Assembly (NCBI GenBank): GCA_947493175.1
Contig: CANLQD010000001.1
Coordinates: 1-64,000, forward strand
DNA from: an uncultured Flavobacteriaceae bacterium
Lineage (GTDB): Bacteria > Bacteroidota > Bacteroidia > Flavobacteriales > Flavobacteriaceae
Length of the DNA stretch: 64,000 nucleotides
Reading direction: 5' to 3'
Part shown: in pieces, positions 26,217 to 35,452 of the stretch
Layout: each line of letters opens with the position of its first letter
How positions within the stretch are numbered: position 1 is the first letter of the stretch
The notes under the pieces: model-generated
The model's input: the letters and a program-made list of their open reading frames with translations, nothing else
Databases searched by the model: none
What the model was told of the DNA's origin: nothing
Program-made: the position numbers and the translations under genes

Positions 26217-28583
26217 CTATTCAGTTTCCAAAGCTTGCCCGTTTGTTGAAATTTTTTTCACCATACTAATGAGACTCCCATCGGTTCCCATACCCTCGAT
26301 AACCAAGAGCAAATGGTTTGCCCCTTTTATTGGAATCTGGATGCTTAAGGGTCTATCAGCTTCCACTTGCATGCGACCTTTCCAATAGACTGCACCGTAA
26401 CTTTCAAAAGCTTTGGAATCAAAATCAGCGTATCCCGGATCAAAATACACCTGCGGCTTGCTATAGCCTTTTTGAACAAGATATTTCACAAACTTATTCC
26501 GTTTTTCTGGCGGTACATAGTGATTTGGCCGAAGGAGGATGCTTACAAAGCTCGCCTGCTTATGGGCGTATCCCGAGACTAGTTTTGCATACGTAATGCT
26601 TTGAACACTTGTTAAAGGCATATTCAATACTTCACTGGGATTGGCAGCCATTCCATTAATGGATATTTGGGCAATCGGATAGGGGTATCTCGGAGACACC
26701 ACTACCAGACCCCCATTGTCGGCAAACACTTTGAACCCTGCTTTACGAAGATAGTTAGCTACGGTCGTTCTTTTTTGAATCGTTTCGTCATCAATAACAC
26801 TTCCTTCAATGTTAGCGGTCAATTGAAACTTGGTGTTGGCTTTTCTCTGCTCTGTCACCACGACCTCCTCTAACGCTATGGTCCTAGACCCGACCGAGAA
26901 TCGTTCAGCGAACATTTCATTGGTTGCTGGCACTGCGTGCGTTGTAAAAATCCTTTGTTTATCATTTTGATGGATCCATTCACCCAAATCATTGGATTTT
27001 ACTCCCTCTAAATCATGAAACACCAGTTCTACTTTTGGTTTGCGCAGCTTTCCTGCTTTCCCAGTTACCACAACGCCCAGGGAATCTCCGTTGAACAAGG
27101 GTATCTTTGTTTGGAATGTTTTATCCTTTAAGAGTTCCGCATGGGCCATCGTGCGTGACTGATCGGTTACCAAAAACACCTGTTGCTCCGAAGTCAGATC
27201 GGCATCCATGATTTTTCCGCTGAGCGGGATTCCCTGCTCCATCTCGAATTCCATTTGAACTTCTTTCCATTCGCGTCCGTCCCAATCGTAACGCCCCCAG
27301 CCTTCTATCAGTAGACGGGTATCCAGTTCATATCGTTTTTTCCGGTCCATGTCCTCAAAATAATAGGACCCCTGCGAAAAAGGAGCTTCCACATAGGGCC
27401 CCACTACAAAAGACGATGCAAGGGAATGCTCCGGTGCATGCGATAGGGTCGATCCCGGTAACACCGATATGCTTATGTCGGCAACACTGCTTTTTACCGA
27501 TTCGGGAAGGCTCAGGTCCAATTGAAGGGAGTCCCCCGATACCGTTTTGCAATGGTCGATACCGATACCTTGCAAACGCGACGTATCTTCCCTATCGTTA
27601 AAGAACAGGCGCCGTGACACCGGGCGGTCCATATGGTCCAACAGCACCGCCGTGTTGACCCCGAAGGGCAAACGGTTGCGCGCTACCGAAATCGCCGGTT
27701 CCGCGGGATCGATCGTGATGTCCTCCCAAAAAAGATGGTCGCCCTGATAGATGACCAGGCTATAGGAATTTCCGCTCTCCCTTTGCAGATGGGCCCCATC
27801 GGCCACTAGGGTGAACACAAGACGGTCCTTCCCACCATTCTCGACGCTCAAACCCACGGACCCTGCCTTCGCCTTGGGCAATTCGACCTCCACCACATGA
27901 CCATTTTCGTCCCGAGCCCTTAGCCTATAGCTGTTCTCGGGCGACACCACAAAGCCTACCTTTCCCAGACCGTGCCTATTGGTACCGATACCCGACCGGA
28001 CCACTCTTCCCGACCCATCCAACAACCGGATACCCTCCAACTCCACGCCCACCCCTCTTTCGTCCACCGCACGGATCCCGACCTGGTTGAAGGCGCCCCC
28101 TATCAGGTCGCCGCCTTCGGGATAGCTCTCCAACCGTACCCTGCCTCCCGGCGGAACGGCCAACGGCCGTTCCCGTATTACGGAAATCCGTTGTTCGAAG
28201 GGCCGTAGGTTCTTGAAATTGCGCATGTAGTTCGTCCAGGCCACCACTTTGTACCGCTGATCGGACCAATTGGAATCGATCGCGAAATTCCCCGTGGCGA
28301 TGCCGTTCTCGACCAGCAACAGTTTGCGCTCGTGCAGCACGCCCTTCGAATCGAATATGCCTACGTGCAGGTTGGCCGTGCCAAGGGAGGGAGCCTTCCG
28401 TTTCTGGTCCTGTACATAGGCGGTGAACCATAGGTGCTCCCCCGGTATAAAGACCGTCTTGTTCAAATGCAGGTGGACGTTCTCCCAAAGGACCGGGGAA
28501 GGCGCAGTAGCGTCGACGGACTGGGACCGAAGGGGCCAAAAAAGAGCCGTCCCGAGCATGTAAAAAAGTAAGATTCTCAACAT
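26217..28583 (-). CDS. Large exported protein with macroglobulin-like and TonB-plug-like regions
   Basis: A 788-residue protein with an N-terminal signal (MLRILLFYMLGTALFWP, cut before SQSVDA). Residues about 30-130 look like an MG2 macroglobulin domain (WENVHLHLNKTVFIPGEHLWFTA). Beta-sandwich repeats follow. Residues about 565-690 resemble a TonB-receptor plug (ALEEVVVTEQRKANTKF, VANYLRKAGFKV) but no beta-barrel follows. It belongs to a Bacteroidota family of unknown role, probably outer-membrane associated. The part encoding the N-terminal half (about 27400-28560) is clearly richer in G and C than the rest of the gene, a sign of mosaic origin. Confidence 0.75.
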   Translation of the reverse strand: MLRILLFYMLGTALFWPLRSQSVDATAPSPVLWENVHLHLNKTVFIPGEHLWFTAYVQDQKRKAPSLGTANLHVGIFDSKGVLHERKLLLVENGIATGNFAIDSNWSDQRYKVVAWTNYMRNFKNLRPFEQRISVIRERPLAVPPGGRVRLESYPEGGDLIGGAFNQVGIRAVDERGVGVELEGIRLLDGSGRVVRSGIGTNRHGLGKVGFVVSPENSYRLRARDENGHVVEVELPKAKAGSVGLSVENGGKDRLVFTLVADGAHLQRESGNSYSLVIYQGDHLFWEDITIDPAEPAISVARNRLPFGVNTAVLLDHMDRPVSRRLFFNDREDTSRLQGIGIDHCKTVSGDSLQLDLSLPESVKSSVADISISVLPGSTLSHAPEHSLASSFVVGPYVEAPFSQGSYYFEDMDRKKRYELDTRLLIEGWGRYDWDGREWKEVQMEFEMEQGIPLSGKIMDADLTSEQQVFLVTDQSRTMAHAELLKDKTFQTKIPLFNGDSLGVVVTGKAGKLRKPKVELVFHDLEGVKSNDLGEWIHQNDKQRIFTTHAVPATNEMFAERFSVGSRTIALEEVVVTEQRKANTKFQLTANIEGSVIDDETIQKRTTVANYLRKAGFKVFADNGGLVVVSPRYPYPIAQISINGMAANPSEVLNMPLTSVQSITYAKLVSGYAHKQASFVSILLRPNHYVPPEKRNKFVKYLVQKGYSKPQVYFDPGYADFDSKAFESYGAVYWKGRMQVEADRPLSIQIPIKGANHLLLVIEGMGTDGSLISMVKKISTNGQALETE

Positions 28584-28620
28584 TCCAAATAGGGTTGTTT
28601 ACCTACGCCGAAGGTATCAA

Positions 28621-28926
28621 AAATCGTTCCGCTGTCGTTCCTTCCGTATAAAAATCGTGATCGGTACGTCCTTGAAATCAAAATACTCACGTAGCTTGTT
28701 TTCCAAGAAACGCCCATAGGGTTCGCGAACGTATTTCGGAAGGTTGCAGAAAAAGACATGTGCATAGGAGTTGGGAATTGAGTGGGATACTTATTTTTAT
28801 ACACGGAAGGGGCGTATGGTACAGTGTGACCTCTTTCAGTTCGCCTGTCCCTATTTTTTAAATCGGTTTTGCAAAACGTCCACCATAGGTTCAATGGCCT
28901 TCAAAGTACCGTAAAGAGCCGAAATA
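28621..28926 (-). pseudogene. Remnant of a der 3' end
   Basis: This stretch is a degraded copy of the last third-to-quarter of der (intact gene at 36828-38132), in the same orientation. The final 42 codons still read in frame ([20 protein letters not shown], then VPITIFIRK) and differ from intact Der at only a few positions in the KH-like domain. Further upstream the match continues in pieces (AAGGCCATTGAA, then GTTTT-x-AAAA) up to about 28926 with deletions and an in-frame stop. Similarity ends near the der stop. It cannot encode a functional GTPase. The 471-base gap around it contains no other gene. Confidence 0.9.
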
Positions 28927-29053
28927 GGACTTAGCGAACATAATCCTTATAATACTTTGAGCATATCTTACAGATTCGCTTTTACTGGATAAGAGGGGAA
29001 TTATAACAGCTATCTACTTGGGATTCCGCCTAAATTAGAACTTCTAGATATCG

Positions 29054-29383
29054 TCATCCCGCTATTTCGACAGGCACTCTGTAGACTACGCCTAGTTGAT
29101 AGCTACCTTGCTGCACGGTATTCTTATCTATTCGTTCCATTAAGAACTTTTCAAGAATTTCGTCCGAAGTATCAATGGATAACACCTGTATTCTCCCGAA
29201 GCTATCGACCATAAGTCGCACCTCTGCTACCGAACCCTCGCTGTTCAGGTTTATAGCTTCTTTCATTAGCATCTTAGAAATTTGATGCGTTAATTTTTTC
29301 GTTGACCTTGGATTCGTATTTGCTAGTACATTACCAACACAAAAAAGAAATACCATTGAAAAGATTAGACCGAGTCGCTTCAT
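29054..29383 (-). CDS. Small exported protein, TonB-C-like
   Basis: A 109-residue protein with a signal peptide (MKRLGLIFSMVFLFCVGNVLA). The mature part of about 85 residues has the strand order of a short TonB C-terminal-like domain (VAEVRLMVDSFGRIQVLSID, then GVVYRVPVEIA). No proline-rich linker or anchor is present. The function is unknown, and a periplasmic location is inferred. It lies between the der remnant and the Lrp gene. Confidence 0.7.
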   Translation of the reverse strand: MKRLGLIFSMVFLFCVGNVLANTNPRSTKKLTHQISKMLMKEAINLNSEGSVAEVRLMVDSFGRIQVLSIDTSDEILEKFLMERIDKNTVQQGSYQLGVVYRVPVEIAG

Positions 29384-29611
29384 AATACACTGTTTTTACT
29401 GTTGCCCTTAAAACTATTCTCATTAAAGATATGATAAATTAGAGGCGAAATAATGGTGTTTTACTAATTTTTAACACCAAAAAATAACAATATATCAACA
29501 ACCCTTTGGTCAGGGCAAAAAAATTGAAAAAAGAGGCTGATCCAAGGCCCTATTTTTCTAATACGTACTTGTTTTGTTTTTTATGAGAAGCTAGAAGAAA
29601 AACCTAGGGTT

Positions 29612-30073
29612 TTAAGACCCAAAATCGATATGTCTGTTTAAGCTTTGCTCTACTGAAATAAAGGACTCTACCTCGCGTATTCCCTTTATTGATAAGATGT
29701 TCTCCTGGTAGACTTCCCTGTAATGAATACTATCTTTGGCATGCATCTTTACAAAAACATCGTACTTGCCGGTGGTATGATGCACCTTTACAACTTCGGG
29801 AACGTCCTTAAGTCGCTTAATGACCTTTTTGTACAGACCGCTTTCCCTTAAAAAGATCCCCAAAAAAACGGTCAACTTCCAACCTATTTTCACGTAGTCT
29901 AAATTCAAAGTCGCCCCCGTTACGATACCGAGCTCCCGCATCTTTCGTATTCTCATATGAACGGTGCCTGAAGAAATGGTTGCACGCTTGGCTACCTCGG
30001 TATATGCCATTTGCGCGTCCTCTGACAAGAGGGATAGAATTGCAAAGTCAACTTCGTCGAGTTTGTTTTTCAT
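29612..30073 (-). CDS. Lrp/AsnC-family transcriptional regulator
   Basis: A 153-residue Lrp/AsnC regulator. The helix-turn-helix is at residues about 5-60 (DAQMAYTEVAKRATISSGTVHMRIRKMRELGIV) and the RAM effector domain at about 68-140 (TTGKYDVFVKMHAKD). These proteins sense amino acids and form octamers. It is divergent from the TonB-dependent receptor gene at 30627, across a 553-base gap, and may control the receptor-lipoprotein-aminotransferase set. An amino-acid ligand would fit the aminotransferase, but this is inference. Confidence 0.92.
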   Translation of the reverse strand: MKNKLDEVDFAILSLLSEDAQMAYTEVAKRATISSGTVHMRIRKMRELGIVTGATLNLDYVKIGWKLTVFLGIFLRESGLYKKVIKRLKDVPEVVKVHHTTGKYDVFVKMHAKDSIHYREVYQENILSIKGIREVESFISVEQSLNRHIDFGS

Positions 30074-30626
30074 ATAGGATTTCGTTCGGATGTTTTTACT
30101 AACAGGAATATCACTTTTTTACATCAATTCTTGGATTTATCTTCACTTTTCGCAAGCAATCGTGAATATTTAGTAAATATAATTTAACGTTTTTGTAAAA
30201 ACGCAGATAATATGACAATAAAGAAGTTGCTAAAATGCAGAAAGGAAAAATTTTTTCGGCTTTCAATGAACAGTTAATAAAAATGCCTTTTAAATCATTT
30301 TTAACGATATGTCATCTTTCTATTTCCAGAAATCCAAAGATTTACGAATTGATCGAAAAAAGGCGAAAAAATAAAAATTCGTTAGTTTTTTGATCGATTG
30401 CTCCCAAAAAAAGGGCCTTTACAGCCAATTGTCAATTTTAATTTATTCCAAACTCTCTTTAATATTGTTTTCGTCGGCAGCTAGGGAATAACTGGTAGCT
30501 GGCATAGATAAGTATCCGGAACTTTTCTTTCGAATGTTCATAAATGCTCCGCAGGTCGGTAATAGGGCTTGAGGTTGTTTATGAGTTTGAACACTGTCTT
30601 AGTAACAACCAAAAAAACTTGACACT
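30074..30626. other. Long AT-rich divergent intergenic region
   Basis: No gene is seen between the Lrp gene and the TonB-receptor gene. The region is strongly AT-rich with many A and T runs. Just before the receptor start the 7-base arms GGTTGTT (30573-30579) and AACAACC (30604-30610) can form a leader hairpin. It probably contains the promoters and Lrp sites, but no clean TAnnTTTG box was found. Confidence 0.5.
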
Positions 30627-33587
30627 ATGAAGAAAGTTCTGCTCTTATTATTTTGTATGAATTCACTCTATACCATGCAAGCACAAAGCATTATGGTTTC
30701 CGGAATAATTTCGGATAGCGATGGTGCCTTGCCCGGTGTGAACGTGGTAATCAAAGGAACGACTACGGGAACCGTATCGGACTTTGATGGAAACTATTCG
30801 ATAGATGCTCCCCCAGACGGCACCTTGGTTTTTTCATACCTGGGCTATGCGACCAAGGAAGTTGCGATCAATAACCAAGCCACCTTGAACGTTAGTCTTG
30901 AATTTGCCGCTGAACAGCTCACGGAAACCATCGTGGTAGGTTCTCGGGGCCAGGCAAGAACCAAGTTGGAAACCGCGGCACCTGTTGATGTGATCAATAT
31001 TAGCAAACAGGCCATTAACATGCCCCAATTGGATGCCGCACAACTTCTGGTCGCTTCCGCTCCCTCGTTTGCAGCTGTACGATCGCAAGGTGGCGATCTT
31101 AGTTCATCGGTAACCCCCCCTTCCTTGAGAGGCTTGGGACCTAACCAACTTTTGGTCCTTGTCAATGGAAAGAGACGACATAGCGGGGCGCAGTTGATAG
31201 GTACGGCAACGGGATCGGCCGCAAATTCAGTGGATATGGACTTCATTCCCTTGGATGGTATCGACCGAGTAGAAGTTTTGAGGGACGGTGCCTCTGCACA
31301 ATACGGTTCCGATGCGATTGCAGGCGTTATCAACTTTATCACCCGAAAAGGCACAAATCGCTTTACCGCGAATTACACCGCCGGATTCTTCACAAATCGC
31401 AATCCTGACATTGCCGATTCCAACATCAGCGAATCAGACCAAGCTTTGTTGGAAGATACCGATGGAGTCGATGGAATTACCCATCAACTTGGAATCAACT
31501 ATGGTACCACCTTTGAAAATGGGGGCCATCTCAACATCACAGGTATGTATCGTCAAAATGAAGCGGCCATTCGTCCCAACATCAGTGGCGCTACTCCCTA
31601 TGGCGAATCTTACTTAAACAACGAAAGAACGGATGCTCAAGGCAATGTCATCATCACAAATCCAGAACTACTGGCCGCCCAAGCTGCCGGGGACGAAGCC
31701 CTCGCCGCCGAGCTCCAGACCGATGCCGGTTTGCTTGCCGCACGCGGACTTACCGCACGTGACATCTCTACTTTTGCCGGTTTGCCGGTGACCGTGGTAG
31801 GTGTCGTCTCCTATGATTTGGAACTCCCCTTTTCCCCAACTTCTGAAGGGAATTTTTATTCCTTTGGGGATTTTGGCTATAAATCCGGGGACCTCTTTGG
31901 CTGTTTTTATCGAAGAGCGGCACAAACAGACCGCTTCAATTTTGATCTGTATCCCAATGGGTTTCGGCCTCAGATGACCAACACCCAGACCAATATCGCT
32001 TTTACGGGCGGAATCAAGGGAAAACTGGGCGAATGGGACTTTGATTTTAGCAACACCTTTGGTACCAATACACAACGAATCGGCCAATTTAACACCTTCA
32101 ACGCCAGTTTGCAGTCCGAATCGCCTACCGAAATGGACCTGGGTACCCATAAGTTTACCCAAAATACGACCAACTTTGACCTTTCCAGGTTCTACCCCGA
32201 CTTTTTATCAGGACTTAACATTGCCGTGGGAGGGGAATTTAGAATTGAAAATTATATCATAGAAAGAGGACAAGAAGAAAGCTATGCGGCAGGAGATGCC
32301 GGTTTGGTTACAGCTACGGAGGACAATCAGCCACTGATCGGGCCCGACGGTTTTCCCTTGGAAGACCTAGGCGGGAACCCGATCGTAGACGATAATGGAG
32401 ATCCTTTGATCTTGGAGTTTGGCGGGGTCAGTTCTTTTCCTGTATTACAGTACAGCCCCAACTGCCAATGTTTTAGAGGCTTTGCTCCTGAGAATGAAGC
32501 GAACGCCTTTCGCTCGGTCACGGGGCTATATTTTGATGCTGAACTGGATGTGACCGATAATTGGTTCGTGAGCGGAGCACTGCGTACAGAGCAATATTCC
32601 GACTTCGGGGGCGTCTTCACGGGAAAGTTTGCCACACGCTATTCCATTACCGATAATTTCGCGCTTAGGGGATCGGTCAGCAACGGCTTTCGGGCACCTT
32701 CGTTGCAAGAGCTCAACTATTCACATACGTTTACATTCTTCGTAGATTTAGATCCTTTCGATGGTACCCTTTACCCAAACAGCAGCCAGGTAGCAAAAGC
32801 CATCGGTATTGGACAGCTACAGGAAGAACGGTCTACCAATATCGCCTTTGGAGTCACTGCAAAGCTTTTTAACAAATTAGAACTGAGTATCGATGCTTTT
32901 CAAATAGATATTACAGATCGTTTGTTCTCGACCGGCAACTTTAGTTCGGACGATGCTCCCGTACTCGAGCCACTCATCGGTTCAGGACTGGCCAGTTTTC
33001 GTATCAATGGAGGAGACATCAGCACCAAAGGAGTCGAGTTTGTGGCAAACTATACCGATCGGGTCGGTGAAGGAATGTTGAATATCAATTTCTCAGGGAT
33101 TGTTTCGGACCGAACTTTCGAAGGGGCCAATGTTCCCAATTTGAATACCGTATTGAGCGATCAAGAATTGGAGGACCTATATATTGACCGTGCCATCATC
33201 GGCGCCTACGAAGAAGGCATTCCCAATACCCAGTTGATCGCTTCTGCAAACTACACCTTGGGAAAATGGTCCGGAATGTTACGCGGCAACTATTTCGGAG
33301 AAATCTCCCGATTGGACGATGGTATAGGGAACTTAACCGATGAAAACTTTCCCGGTGCAGGAACCGAAGGGTTTTCGGACCAAACATTTTCGGCACAAGT
33401 GACCGCCGATATCGGAATTACCTATGCAGCCTCAAAGAATTTATCGCTGACGCTCACAGGCCAAAACATTTTCAACAATTATCCCGATCTCTATCGATCG
33501 GAAGAAAGAGGCTTTTACCTGTATGGCAACGCACAACAGGGATCACTAGGGGCCTATTATTCAGCAAGGGCTACATTAAGTTTCTAA
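30627..33587 (+). CDS. TonB-dependent receptor
   Basis: A 986-residue outer-membrane receptor with a signal peptide (to about residue 20, ending MQAQ). A CarboxypepD_reg-like domain spans residues about 24-95 (GVNVVIKGTTTGTVSDFDG). The plug domain runs about 105-240 and contains PPSLRGLGPNQLLVLVNGKRRH and GASAQYGSDAIAGVINFIT. The rest is the 22-strand barrel ending in an aromatic-rich strand (YYSARATLSF). It imports a substrate with TonB energy. There is no SusD partner. The next genes encode a lipoprotein and an exported aminotransferase, so an amino compound is a possible substrate. Confidence 0.93.
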   Translation: MKKVLLLLFCMNSLYTMQAQSIMVSGIISDSDGALPGVNVVIKGTTTGTVSDFDGNYSIDAPPDGTLVFSYLGYATKEVAINNQATLNVSLEFAAEQLTETIVVGSRGQARTKLETAAPVDVINISKQAINMPQLDAAQLLVASAPSFAAVRSQGGDLSSSVTPPSLRGLGPNQLLVLVNGKRRHSGAQLIGTATGSAANSVDMDFIPLDGIDRVEVLRDGASAQYGSDAIAGVINFITRKGTNRFTANYTAGFFTNRNPDIADSNISESDQALLEDTDGVDGITHQLGINYGTTFENGGHLNITGMYRQNEAAIRPNISGATPYGESYLNNERTDAQGNVIITNPELLAAQAAGDEALAAELQTDAGLLAARGLTARDISTFAGLPVTVVGVVSYDLELPFSPTSEGNFYSFGDFGYKSGDLFGCFYRRAAQTDRFNFDLYPNGFRPQMTNTQTNIAFTGGIKGKLGEWDFDFSNTFGTNTQRIGQFNTFNASLQSESPTEMDLGTHKFTQNTTNFDLSRFYPDFLSGLNIAVGGEFRIENYIIERGQEESYAAGDAGLVTATEDNQPLIGPDGFPLEDLGGNPIVDDNGDPLILEFGGVSSFPVLQYSPNCQCFRGFAPENEANAFRSVTGLYFDAELDVTDNWFVSGALRTEQYSDFGGVFTGKFATRYSITDNFALRGSVSNGFRAPSLQELNYSHTFTFFVDLDPFDGTLYPNSSQVAKAIGIGQLQEERSTNIAFGVTAKLFNKLELSIDAFQIDITDRLFSTGNFSSDDAPVLEPLIGSGLASFRINGGDISTKGVEFVANYTDRVGEGMLNINFSGIVSDRTFEGANVPNLNTVLSDQELEDLYIDRAIIGAYEEGIPNTQLIASANYTLGKWSGMLRGNYFGEISRLDDGIGNLTDENFPGAGTEGFSDQTFSAQVTADIGITYAASKNLSLTLTGQNIFNNYPDLYRSEERGFYLYGNAQQGSLGAYYSARATLSF

Positions 33588-33616
33588 AACATCGGGATAT
33601 TAAAAAAATAAAAGAC

Positions 33617-34120
33617 ATGATAAAGACCTATATAAAAAAGTTACCTGTATTTACCGTATTGCTACTGACTTTCGGCGCCTGCGATTTGGAACGATTGGAA
33701 TCTGCCCAAGAAGTGGCCGACGGCGGTGGAACACTGGATACGTTTACCGCGTATACCATAGACGCTACAGACCCTACGGGTTCCAACGTGTACGGCAGAA
33801 TCGTTTTCTGGAAAACCGATTTGGATCAAACCTTGGTACAAATCTCACTTTACAATACCATTACCGATGTACTGCATCCGGCATTACTGGTAGCGGGCGC
33901 TGCCGGAACCGGAACCACCACCATGATGCCCTTAGACGAAGTAGACGGAAATACGGGCGAACTATCGGACAACAAATTTTTCCTAATTGCCGATCCTTCA
34001 TTTTACGAATCGATATTGGCTCTCGACGCTCACGTAAGCATTGTGTTAAGCGCTACGGACGATACCATTGTCGCAACCGGAAATTTGGGTGTGCACGCAG
34101 AACCTGTGGACATGAACTAG
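33617..34120 (+). CDS. Hypothetical lipoprotein
   Basis: A 167-residue lipoprotein with the lipobox TFGAC (Cys near residue 23) after a hydrophobic signal. The mature part looks all-beta (NVYGRIVFWKTDLDQTLVQISLYN, HVSIVLSATDDTIVATGNLGVHA), with a resemblance to CHRD-like beta domains that is too weak to name. It follows the receptor gene by 29 bases and precedes the aminotransferase gene by 28 bases, so it is in the same operon. It could be a surface accessory of the receptor. Confidence 0.75.
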   Translation: MIKTYIKKLPVFTVLLLTFGACDLERLESAQEVADGGGTLDTFTAYTIDATDPTGSNVYGRIVFWKTDLDQTLVQISLYNTITDVLHPALLVAGAAGTGTTTMMPLDEVDGNTGELSDNKFFLIADPSFYESILALDAHVSIVLSATDDTIVATGNLGVHAEPVDMN

Positions 34121-34148
34121 AACTTTTAACTTAAATAAATATAGCGTT

Positions 34149-35339
34149 ATGAAAACAACAGTAAACAGGAGGGCATGGCTTAAAAGAGGCATGCTCTCAG
34201 CCGCGGGAATCATGGCGGCCCCGTATTTGGCCCAAGGGGCGTTCGCAGACCGTCCCGTTGTATTGGATGCCGAGGGCAATCTACCGTATACTCCCTTTTT
34301 CAAGGAATACCTGCCCTACGAGGTAGATAATCCCGTAGAGTTATTGGCGAAATTGAATGCCAATGAAAATCCCTATGGCCCCTCTCCGATGGCGGTAGAA
34401 GCAATCAAAAAATATGCGGCCAAAGGCAACCGCTATGCATGGAAAGAACTCTACCAATTAATGGACAAAATTGCTTTAAAAGAAGGTGTAAAACAAGAAA
34501 ACATTATGATGGGGCCCGGTTCATCGGACCTACTGGAAAAAACCGCGATCGTATTCTTTCAAAATGGTGGCAATATCGTTTCCGCGGACCCGGCGTATAT
34601 GTCATTGATCAAAGTGGCCGAGGCCACAGGGGCCACATGGAAACCGGTACCACTTAAAAAAGATTGGTCACACGATCTTGCAGGTATGGAAGCTGCCATA
34701 GACTCGGAAACCAAACTCGTGTATATCTGCAATCCGAACAATCCAACGGCAAGTATGACAGACCATACCGAACTGCTGGATTTCTGCTCCAGGGTCTCCG
34801 AAAAAGTGCCGATTTTCATTGATGAAGCCTATATGGGCTTTTTGGAAGATGGCGATAAAAAGAGTATGGTCTCCTTGGTCAACGAAGGAAAAAACGTAAT
34901 GATCGCAAGAACATTCTCTAAAATACAGGGAATGGCCGGTATTCGTGTTGGCTATGTAGTTGCGCAGCCTACAACCTTGGACATTATACAGAAAATTACC
35001 CGTGGAGGTATGGGTATTTCGTTGCCGTCGGTACACGCTGCCATGGCCAGTATGGACGATGTTGATTTTCAAAACAAATCGCGAACTCTTAACAAGGAAT
35101 GCAGGGAGTACGTTTATTCGAGCCTTGAGCGTATGGGTTTTGAATATGTTCCCTCCTATACCAGTTTTATCATCTTCCCGATAGAAATGGAGGGCAAGGC
35201 CTTTCTTGAACAAATGACCGCCGAAAAAGTGGGTGTTCGTGCCTTTGATATCATGGGCAAAAACTGGTGTCGCGTTAGTATGGGTACCATGGAAGAGATG
35301 AAACTCTTTACCGCTGCACTTGAAAAAGTGCTTATTTAA
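34149..35339 (+). CDS. Tat-exported PLP-dependent aminotransferase (HisC-like)
   Basis: A 396-residue fold-type I aminotransferase, closest in pattern to histidinol-phosphate aminotransferases. It has a twin-arginine signal (VNRRAWLKRGMLSAAG). Mature-domain motifs are KLNANENPYGPSP near 65, GPGSSDLLE near 122, CNPNNPTAS near 197 and the PLP lysine in RTFSKIQGMAGIRVGY near 258. Tat export of a PLP enzyme is unusual, because transamination normally occurs in the cytosol, but export of a folded holoenzyme is what Tat allows. Despite the resemblance, a biosynthetic HisC role is unlikely given the signal and the operon with a TonB receptor. Confidence 0.9.
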   Translation: MKTTVNRRAWLKRGMLSAAGIMAAPYLAQGAFADRPVVLDAEGNLPYTPFFKEYLPYEVDNPVELLAKLNANENPYGPSPMAVEAIKKYAAKGNRYAWKELYQLMDKIALKEGVKQENIMMGPGSSDLLEKTAIVFFQNGGNIVSADPAYMSLIKVAEATGATWKPVPLKKDWSHDLAGMEAAIDSETKLVYICNPNNPTASMTDHTELLDFCSRVSEKVPIFIDEAYMGFLEDGDKKSMVSLVNEGKNVMIARTFSKIQGMAGIRVGYVVAQPTTLDIIQKITRGGMGISLPSVHAAMASMDDVDFQNKSRTLNKECREYVYSSLERMGFEYVPSYTSFIIFPIEMEGKAFLEQMTAEKVGVRAFDIMGKNWCRVSMGTMEEMKLFTAALEKVLI

Positions 35340-35348
35340 GTTGGAGTT

Positions 35349-35412
35349 AGCCCGAGAGCCAGATGCTAGGTCGGTAGCCTTGATTTTCCTTAAATCTGGC
35401 TCATAGCGGGCT
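35349..35412. repeat. Interrupted inverted repeat downstream of aminotransferase gene
   Basis: The arms AGCCCG-x-GAGCCAGAT (35349-35364) and ATCTGGCTC-x4-CGGGCT (35394-35412) pair over 15 bases with a bulge, around a 29-base loop. It lies between the aminotransferase and permease genes. It may be a transcript end structure or processing site that separates their expression. No T-run follows. Confidence 0.7.
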
Positions 35413-35452
35413 TGTGTACAATGCCTCATAGTTCCTTTTAAACAATTCGCAT

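Noticed and set aside
27976..28539. 187-residue minus-strand ORF in another frame of the large exported protein gene
   Set aside because: It exists because the GC-rich DNA has few stop codons. It has no signal, domain or family pattern, while the overlapping frame has a signal peptide and domains.
28577..28894. 105-residue minus-strand ORF next to the large exported protein
   Set aside because: It reads the der remnant in a wrong frame; a similar wrong-frame peptide can be read from the intact der end, which supports homology of the DNA rather than a gene.
34668..35429. 253-residue minus-strand ORF opposite the aminotransferase gene
   Set aside because: It is antisense to a well-supported PLP enzyme, and its His/Cys-rich composition is that of a shadow frame.
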